A stretch of DNA of 10,431 nt from Atribacterota bacterium (GTDB taxonomy: Bacteria; Atribacterota; Phoenicimicrobiia; Phoenicimicrobiales; Phoenicimicrobiaceae). The notes under the pieces are model-generated. The model saw only the letters and a program-made list of their open reading frames with translations. It was not told the origin of the DNA and did no database searches. A program made the position numbers and the translations under genes. The stretch lies in the NCBI GenBank assembly GCA_030666935.1, contig DAOUWX010000044.1, positions 1-10,431 of the forward strand, read 5' to 3'. Below are positions 1 through 6,900 of the stretch, one piece after another (the stretch's first letter is position 1; each line of letters starts with the position of its first letter).

Positions 1-62
1 ACGAGATACGAGATAGTTTTAAGCTTTTCGTTTTTCATTATATACTATATACTAACGACTAA
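1..62. repeat. Heptamer-periodic intergenic repeat upstream of rpoB
   Basis: The stretch opens with two perfect copies of ACGAGAT (1-14). It later contains TATACTA-TATACTA-ACGACTA (41-61), again in 7-nt steps. The first word belongs to the same family as 3721-3748 and 10400-10420, but on the opposite strand to 3721-3748. The TATACTA words match 9708-9719 over 12 nt (ACTATATACTAA), and ACGACTA is the complement of the TAGTCGT word seen at 9511 and 10242. The array is cut by the window edge, so its full length is unknown. It does not encode anything recognisable. I read it as a shortened or rearranged relative of the composite element in the later gaps. Confidence 0.7.
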
Positions 63-87
63 TTTAATATTTTAATAAATATATAAA

Positions 88-95
88 GGTTGGTG
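88..95 (+). promoter_or_regulatory. Weak ribosome-binding site of rpoB
   Basis: GGTTGGTG lies 7 nt before the GTG at 103 and is a partial match to the anti-Shine-Dalgarno complement (GGAGGTG). AAAGG at 85-89 is the other candidate, but it is 13 nt away. An in-frame TAA at 73-75 and the lack of any other start codon between it and 103 make the GTG the only plausible start. Confidence 0.55.
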
Positions 96-102
96 TTTTG
101 CG

Positions 103-3100
103 GTGCACAATAAATATAACCAAGTGAAAGATTATTCCAAAATACCCGAATTATGTCCAATCCCCAATTTATTGGATATACAAAAAAATTCTTTTGAAGA
201 TTTTTTACAAAGGTTCATCCCGTCTGATAAAAGAAAAAAGCAAGGATTGCAGGAAGTTTTTATAAATATTTTTCCCGTTCAAGATTTTACCGGTAATTTA
301 ATTTTAGATTTTATTAGTTACTCACTGGGGGAATGCAAAGATTCTGCTTACGGATGTTGGGAAAAAGGCGGAACTTATTCTGCTCCTTTAGAGGTTAAGA
401 TAAATTTAATTAGCAAGAAAACAGGTGAAATTAAAGAGCAAGACGTCTTTATGGGTGAGTTACCGCTTATGACCGAAAACGGAGGCTTCGTTATTAACGG
501 AGCAGAAAGAGTGGTAGTAAATCAATTAATAAGATCTCCCGGAATTTATTTTGATGAAGAAAGAAATGAAAATAGTAAATCATTGTACAAATTTAAAATT
601 ATACCTAATCGTGGATCCTGGTTGGAATTTGGATTTGATTCTTCCGACATTATTTATGTCCGAATTGATAAAAAAAGAAAAATTCCAGCAACTACCCTAT
701 TAAGAGCATTAGGATATGAAAAAAATGAAGAAATAATGGAGCTTTTTGATTATGAAGAGATTGTAAAAGTAACTTTAGAAAAAGACAATACAGCGAATGA
801 AAAAGAAGCTATGATAGAAATGTTTAGAAGGCTGAGACCCAGCGAACCTCCGACTGAAAGAAATACTCGTCAGTTAATCTATAGATTACTTTTTGATCCT
901 AAAAGATACGATTTAGCAAAAGTCGGAAGATATAAAATAAATAGGAAATTGAGCTTTGAAGATCGGATATTGGGTAAAATCGTAGCCGAAAACATTGTTG
1001 ATCCTATCAACAAAAAAATAATTGTAAAAGAAGAAGAAAAAATCAATCAGAAAAAATTTTCTGCAATAATTAAATCAGGAATTGAAAAGATAAAAGTGTT
1101 GAATTATGAAAATGAAACGATAACTGTTTTTAATGAGAAAGACGAAGCTTTGATGCCAATTGTTGATAAACCGAGTGAAGGAATTAATGAAGGGATTATA
1201 GATGCGATTGCTGCTGAAGATATAATTAATCCAAAAACAGGTGAAGTAATTTGTAGTACAGGCGATAAATTAACTAATGCCTTATTATACAAAATAAAAA
1301 AATATAAAGAAAATATAAAAATAAAAAAAGGCCCTTCGTTAACAAGAGAGGATATTATCGCTTCTTTAAGATATTTAGTTAATATATATAGAGGAATTGG
1401 GTATGTAGACGACATCGATCATTTAGGGAATAGAAGGATAAAGACGGTTGGCGAGTTACTTCAGGATCAATTTTACATTGGATTAAGCAGAATGGAAAGA
1501 GTAATTCGGGAGAGGATGACTATCCAACCAGATGTTTCTGCTATTACTCCCCAAGCATTGATAAATGCACGGCCATTATTAGCTACTATTAGACAGTTTT
1601 TTGGGAGTAGTCAACTTTCTCAGTTTATGGATCAAACTAATCCTTTATCTGAAATTACTCACAAAAGAAGACTCTCTGCCTTGGGCCCAGGAGGCTTAAC
1701 CAGAGAAAGAGCGGGCTTTGAGGTGAGAGATGTTCACCATACTCATTATGGCAGAGTTTGTCCCATTGAAACTCCCGAAGGCCCTAATATTGGATTAATA
1801 GGATCTCTTTGTATCTATGCAAGGGTGAATGAATTAGGATTTATTGAAACACCTTATTTTAGGGTGATAGAAGGGAAAATAACTGATGAGGTTGTTTACC
1901 TCTCTGCAGATGAAGAAGATAAATATAAAATTGCTCAAATAAATATAAAAATAGATAAAGATAACAAAATTTCACAAGATGATGTGCCTTGCCGGCTTAG
2001 AGGAGACATTATTGAGTGTCTACCAGATGAAATAGATTTTATTGATGTATCTCCCAAACAGATTGCCAGTATTTCAGCTAGTTTAATACCCTTTTTAGAG
2101 CACGATGATGCTAACAGAGCCTTAATGGGTACTAATATGCAGAGGCAATCAGTACCTTTAATAAAACCCGAAGTTTCTTTAGTGGGAACAGGAATGGAAA
2201 ATAAAGTTGCTGTCGACTCAGGTGTAGTCCTTGTTTCACAAGATGATGGCTTGGTGAAAACAGTAAGTGCGGACAAAATAATTATTGAGAATACTGACAA
2301 TATCCAAAAAGAATATATATTAAAAAAATTCGTTCGTTCTAATCAGGGAACTTGTATAAATCAGATACCTTTAGTAGAAGAGGGAATGGTTGTAAAGAAA
2401 GGAGATGTGCTTGCTGATGGTCCCTTAACTTCTAAAGGACTTCTTTCTTTGGGTAGGAATATTTTAATAGCTTACATGCCTTGGGAAGGCTATAATTTTG
2501 AGGATGCTATTTTAATTAGCGAGAAATTAGTTAGAGAAGATACTTTCACCTCTATTCATATTTCTGAACATGAATGTGAAGCACGGGATACTAAATTAGG
2601 ACCGGAAGAAATAACTTGTGATATACCTAATATCGGGGAAGGAAGCCTATCTAATTTACTTGAAAATGGGGTAATCCGTGTTGGAGCAGAAGTTGAATCA
2701 GGTGATATTTTAGTAGGGAAAGTAACTCCTAAGGGTGAAACTGATTTAGGACCGGAGGAAAGATTATTAAGAGCGATTTTTGGGGAAAAGGCTCGAGAAA
2801 TAAGAGATACTTCCCTCCGAGTTTCTCATGGTGAAAAAGGTAAGGTTATAGGCGTAAAGGTATTTTCCAGGGAAAATAATGACGACCTTTCCCCGGGAGT
2901 AAATCAATTAGTAAAAGTATTTATTGCCCAAAAAAGAAAGATTTCAGAAGGGGATAAGATTTCGGGAAGACATGGAAATAAAGGAGTTATTGCTAAAATA
3001 TTACCTGAAGCTGATATGCCTTTTATGTCAGATGGTACACCAATAGAAATAGTACTGAATCCTTTAGGAGTACCCTCTCGGATGAATGTGGGGCAAGTTT

Positions 3101-3708
3101 TAGAAGTACATTTAGGCTGGGTAGCTAAAACTTTAGGTCTTAGAGTCATAACTCCTATTTTTAACGGCGCAAAAGAAGAGGAAATTGAAGAAGCTTTAGT
3201 AGAAGCAGGTCTACCCAAAGATGGTAAAACAATTCTTTATGATGGTAGAACAGGCAGACCATTTGACCTAAAGGTTACCGTAGGTTACAGCTATATTTTA
3301 AAATTATCTCATTTAGTAGCTGATAAAATACATGCTCGTTCTACCGGCCCGTACTCTTTGGTTACCCAACAACCTTTAGGAGGAAAAGCACAGTTTGGAG
3401 GTCAAAGATTTGGTGAAATGGAAGTTTGGGCTTTAGAAGGATACGGTGCTGCTTACAATCTCCAGGAGCTTTTAACCATAAAATCAGATGATGTGTTAGG
3501 AAGAATTAAAACTTATGAAGCGATTGTTAAGGGTGATTGTATTCCTGCTCCTGGCATGCCAGAATCGTTTAAAGTTTTAATTAAAGAATTACGTAGTTTA
3601 TGTTTAGATGTACGAGTTTTAGATTCCCAAGATAAAGAAGTAGACATTAAAGAAGATATAGATTTAAAAGATGAAATTAATGAAAATTTAATGAAAGAAA
3701 TAACTTAA
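103..3708 (+). CDS. rpoB: DNA-directed RNA polymerase subunit beta (RpoB)
   Basis: This is the second-largest subunit of core RNA polymerase. It forms one pincer of the clamp/active-site cleft and holds the nascent RNA and incoming NTP. The product has 1201 residues, close to Firmicutes RpoB (about 1190). Visible landmarks: the early GAERVVVNQLIRSPG block (133-147); the rifampicin region (504-527) with Q504, D510, H520, R523, S525 and L527 all of the sensitive type; the ETPEGPNIGLI motif just after it; the catalytic-cleft GRHGNKG block (955-961) with basic residues K952 and K960; and the C-terminal QQPLGGKAQFGGQRFGEMEV block (1089 onward). Residues 287-410 hold two copies of an A-E-D-I-x-(N/D)-P-x-T-G-E-V type module, the first degenerate (around 291-301) and the second clear (around 370-382). 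The start is GTG with a weak ribosome-binding site. The gene is followed 201 bp later by rpoC on the same strand. The reading frame is intact. Confidence 0.98.
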   Translation: MHNKYNQVKDYSKIPELCPIPNLLDIQKNSFEDFLQRFIPSDKRKKQGLQEVFINIFPVQDFTGNLILDFISYSLGECKDSAYGCWEKGGTYSAPLEVKINLISKKTGEIKEQDVFMGELPLMTENGGFVINGAERVVVNQLIRSPGIYFDEERNENSKSLYKFKIIPNRGSWLEFGFDSSDIIYVRIDKKRKIPATTLLRALGYEKNEEIMELFDYEEIVKVTLEKDNTANEKEAMIEMFRRLRPSEPPTERNTRQLIYRLLFDPKRYDLAKVGRYKINRKLSFEDRILGKIVAENIVDPINKKIIVKEEEKINQKKFSAIIKSGIEKIKVLNYENETITVFNEKDEALMPIVDKPSEGINEGIIDAIAAEDIINPKTGEVICSTGDKLTNALLYKIKKYKENIKIKKGPSLTREDIIASLRYLVNIYRGIGYVDDIDHLGNRRIKTVGELLQDQFYIGLSRMERVIRERMTIQPDVSAITPQALINARPLLATIRQFFGSSQLSQFMDQTNPLSEITHKRRLSALGPGGLTRERAGFEVRDVHHTHYGRVCPIETPEGPNIGLIGSLCIYARVNELGFIETPYFRVIEGKITDEVVYLSADEEDKYKIAQINIKIDKDNKISQDDVPCRLRGDIIECLPDEIDFIDVSPKQIASISASLIPFLEHDDANRALMGTNMQRQSVPLIKPEVSLVGTGMENKVAVDSGVVLVSQDDGLVKTVSADKIIIENTDNIQKEYILKKFVRSNQGTCINQIPLVEEGMVVKKGDVLADGPLTSKGLLSLGRNILIAYMPWEGYNFEDAILISEKLVREDTFTSIHISEHECEARDTKLGPEEITCDIPNIGEGSLSNLLENGVIRVGAEVESGDILVGKVTPKGETDLGPEERLLRAIFGEKAREIRDTSLRVSHGEKGKVIGVKVFSRENNDDLSPGVNQLVKVFIAQKRKISEGDKISGRHGNKGVIAKILPEADMPFMSDGTPIEIVLNPLGVPSRMNVGQVLEVHLGWVAKTLGLRVITPIFNGAKEEEIEEALVEAGLPKDGKTILYDGRTGRPFDLKVTVGYSYILKLSHLVADKIHARSTGPYSLVTQQPLGGKAQFGGQRFGEMEVWALEGYGAAYNLQELLTIKSDDVLGRIKTYEAIVKGDCIPAPGMPESFKVLIKELRSLCLDVRVLDSQDKEVDIKEDIDLKDEINENLMKEIT

Positions 3709-3713
3709 AAACT

Positions 3714-3891
3714 AAATTCGTATCTTGTATCTCGTGAATCGTATCTCGCTAAAAATTAGTTAATTGGTTAGCTGGTTACCTGGTTACCTGGTTGAGAAAA
3801 AGAAATCCAAAGACAGAATACAGAATCCGATTCTCTTTTTCTAAAAACTGTAAACCGATAACTGAAAACCTGTATTTAATGCTAACGACTA
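3714..3891 (-). repeat. Composite heptamer-repeat element, copy A (inverted relative to copy B)
   Basis: Nearly the whole rpoB-rpoC spacer is a mosaic of short-period arrays. In + strand order they are AAATTCG-TATCTTG-TATCTCG (with TGAATCG and TATCTCG following, 3714-3748), an 8-nt-period TTACCTGG array (about 3756-3796), an AGACAGAATACAG segment (3811-3823), a segment complementary to AGTTTTT/GGTTTAC/AGTTATC words (3841-3863), and CTAACGACTA (3882-3891). Read on the minus strand, the modules come in the same order and with similar spacing as 10242-10420. Exact matches are 3841-3863 with 10291-10313 (23 nt), 3749-3762 with 10383-10396 (14 nt), and 3725-3746 with 10399-10420 (22 nt). The element carries no ORF. 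Its function is unknown. Confidence 0.85.
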
Positions 3892-3895
3892 TAAT

Positions 3896-3902
3896 AGGGG
3901 GT
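3896..3902 (+). promoter_or_regulatory. Ribosome-binding site of rpoC
   Basis: AGGGGGT ends 7 nt before the TTG at 3910. This spacing supports TTG 3910 over the second in-frame TTG at 3919. It also fits the family alignment, in which the conserved N-terminal F-x-S-L-K-I-G-L-A-S follows a few residues after the initiator. Confidence 0.75.
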
Positions 3903-3909
3903 AATTATA

Positions 3910-6900
3910 TTGACAATTTTGAAGAGTTTTAACTCGCTCAAAATCGGACTGGCTTCGTCAGAGCAAGTAAAAAAATGGTCTAATGGCGAAGTTAAAAAAC
4001 CAGAAACTATCAATTATAGAACTTTAAGACCAGAGAAAGATGGTTTATTTTGCGAAAAAATATTCGGACCAGTTAAAGATTGGGAATGTAGTTGTGGAAA
4101 ATACAAAAGGATCAGATATAAAGGTGTAATTTGTGACAGGTGTGGAGTCGAAGTTACTAAATCTATCACTAGAAGGGAAAGAATGGGGCATATTAAATTG
4201 GCTTCCCCTGTTTCTCATGTTTGGTATTTTAAGGCTATACCCAGCCCTTTATCCTTACTTTTAGACATATCTCCTCGTAACTTAGAAAAGATATTATATT
4301 ATGCTCCAGACCGAAAAAGAGAACAGTTATTCGAGGTTATTGAAAAAGGCGATACAGATTTAGAAAAAGGCGATATAATTTTAGAAGCAGAATACCGCAT
4401 TCATAAAAAGTATAATGAAAAATTTAATGCTGAACCGGTTTATAATATAAATAAAATAAAAATATTTTCTCGTAAAATAGGTGATGTAATTTCGGAGGAA
4501 GAGGATCAGGATCTGCAGAAAATATTCGGTAAGATTTTCTATCAAAAGGAATTATTGTTCCCTGTAAATAAGGAGGAAGAATCTGAAGGCGAAGCAGAAA
4601 AGGAAGAAGTTGAAGAAGAGGTTGAAGAAGAAGAAGTTAAAGGGGAAGAGGTAGAAAAAAAGGAAACCCAATATCGAATTACTAAGGTTAATGGCTTAAT
4701 TTCTGAGACCAACCTAAAAAGATTAGAGGAAGAAAAAAACTTATCCTTGCGAGCAAAATTAGCCACTCAAAATATTGAGGAATCTTGTTACATAGTGATA
4801 CACTCCGGTAATACTTCCAATAAAAGAGGAGAAATAATTTTAGAAATAGAGAAACTCCTTCTAAGTAATTATGATCCCGAATTTAAAGCCGGAATAGGGG
4901 CAGAAGCAATTAAAGAGTTGTTGAAAGAGTTGGCCTTAGATAGATTAACCTTGGAACTTCGTGAAGAATTAAAAAAAACTAGCGGTCAAAAAACGAAAAA
5001 AATTATTAAAAGATTACAGATAGTTGAGGCATTTCGTAAATCTAATTGCAAACCTGAATGGATGGTATTAGAAATAATTCCAGTTATTCCTCCAGACTTA
5101 AGGCCTATGGTGCAATTAGAAGGAGGACGTTTTGCCACTTCAGATTTGAATGATTTGTATAGGAGAGTTATAAATCGGAATAACAGATTAAAAAGATTAT
5201 TAGAATTAGGGGCACCGGAAATTATTATTAAAAATGAAAAACGGATGTTACAGGAAGCGGTTGATGCTTTGATAGATAATGGCAGAAGAGGACGAGCAGT
5301 ACTCGGTACCGGGAATAGACCCCTTAAATCGTTAAGTGATATGTTAAAGGGCAAGAAAGGTAGATTTAGACAGAATCTTTTAGGTAAAAGAGTGGATTAT
5401 TCAGGAAGATCAGTGATTGTAGCAGGTCCTGATTTAAAATTTTACCAATGTGGATTGCCTAAAAAGATGGCTCTGGAACTGTTCAAGCCATATGTAATGA
5501 GAGAATTAGTAGTTCAGGATTTGGCTCATAATATCAAAACTGCCAAAAAAATAGTGGAGAAAGGCAAGCCGGAAGTCTGGAGTATATTAAAGGATATTGT
5601 AGAAGATCATCCTATCTTGCTAAATCGGGCACCAACATTACATCGCTTGGGGATTCAAGCTTTTAAACCTGTTTTGGTGGAAGGAAATGCAATTCAAATT
5701 CATCCTTTAGTTTGTTCAGCCTTTAATGCAGATTTTGACGGCGATCAGATGGCAGTTCATGTTCCTCTTTCGCCGGAAGCTCAAGCTGAAGCAGAAATAT
5801 TAATGCTATCTTCGAATAATATATTATCTCCAGCCAATGGTTTACCTATAGCTTTACCTAGTCAGGATATAATTCTAGGTTGCTATTATCTAACTATGCG
5901 GGAAAGCGGACAAAAAGGTGAGGGAAAAATCATTGGTAATTTTAAAGAGGCAATAAGGGCCTATGAGGATGACATTATAGACTTACACGCTAAAATTAAA
6001 TGTAAAATACATAACTCCTTAAAAAGTACAACAACCGGTAGGATTATTTTTAACGAAATTTTTCCTGATGATATGGATTTTATCAATTTAACTATAACCA
6101 AAAAGTCCTTAGAAAAAATTATATCTTTTGTTTACCGAAAATATGGGAAAGAAATAACTGTTGATATTTTAGATAAGATTAAAAAATTAGGCTTTAACTT
6201 TGCTACTTCTTCTGGGATTTCTATAGGGATAGTAGATTTAGAAATACCTTCCCAGAAAGATGAGATATTAAAAGTGGCTGAAAAGGAAGTAGATAAAATT
6301 CAAGAACAATATAATTACGGATTGATTATGGATGATGAGAGGGAACAGAAAATTGTAAATTCTTGGACCAAAGCTGCTGATGACGTAGTTGATGCTATTT
6401 TAAAGAATTTAGATAAATTTAATCCTTTATATATTATGGCTGATTCCGGAGCTCGAGGAAGTAAGCGGCAGATCGGTCAATTAGCTGGAATGAGGGGTTT
6501 AATGGCTGATCCTTCGGGAAAAATTATCGAATTTCCTATTAGATCTAATTTCAGAGATGGTTTGTCAGTATTAGAGTATTTTATTTCAACTCATGGAGCT
6601 CGAAAAGGGTTAGCAGACACTGCTCTTAGAACTTCAAAATCAGGATATTTAACCAGAAGATTGGTTGATGTAGCCCAAGATGCAATTATCAGAGAAGAAG
6701 ACTGTGGCACATCTGATGGAATAATTATCAGGGCCTTTCAAGATGACGGTAATGTAATCGAGACTTTAGAAGAAAGGTTGGTAGGGCGAATCACTCAAGA
6801 AGAGGTAATAGATCCTAAGACCGGCGAAGTATTAGTTGAATTAGGGGAAGAAATTGACGAAAGAAGTGCTAAAAAGATTTCAGAAACGGGGGTAAAAGAG

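Noticed and set aside
41..53. TATACT words as a -10 box for rpoB
   Set aside because: They are units of the heptamer array and have no matching -35 sequence; a promoter upstream of the window is more likely.
1612..1683. Possible rifampicin-resistance changes in rpoB
   Set aside because: Every key contact residue in the region has the sensitive-type identity; Thr512 in place of E. coli Asn is normal in Firmicutes-type RpoB.
3822..3840. AGAATCCGATTCT hairpin followed by CTTTTT, terminator-like
   Set aside because: The stem is only five to six mostly A-T pairs, it lies between two genes expected to be co-transcribed, and it is not preserved in the second copy of the element.
3890..3895. TATAAT resembling a -10 box before rpoC
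   Set aside because: There is no -35 match at the right distance, and a start about 7 nt downstream would leave the ribosome-binding site out of the transcript.
3910..3915. TTGACA resembling a -35 box
   Set aside because: It is the TTG start and second codon of rpoC, and nothing like a -10 box lies 16-18 nt downstream.
1104..5354. Other minus-strand ORFs of 74-122 codons inside rpoB and rpoC (1104-1415, 1935-2300, 2904-3218, 4542-4766, 4986-5354)
   Set aside because: All lie opposite strongly conserved coding sequence and show no recognisable protein features.
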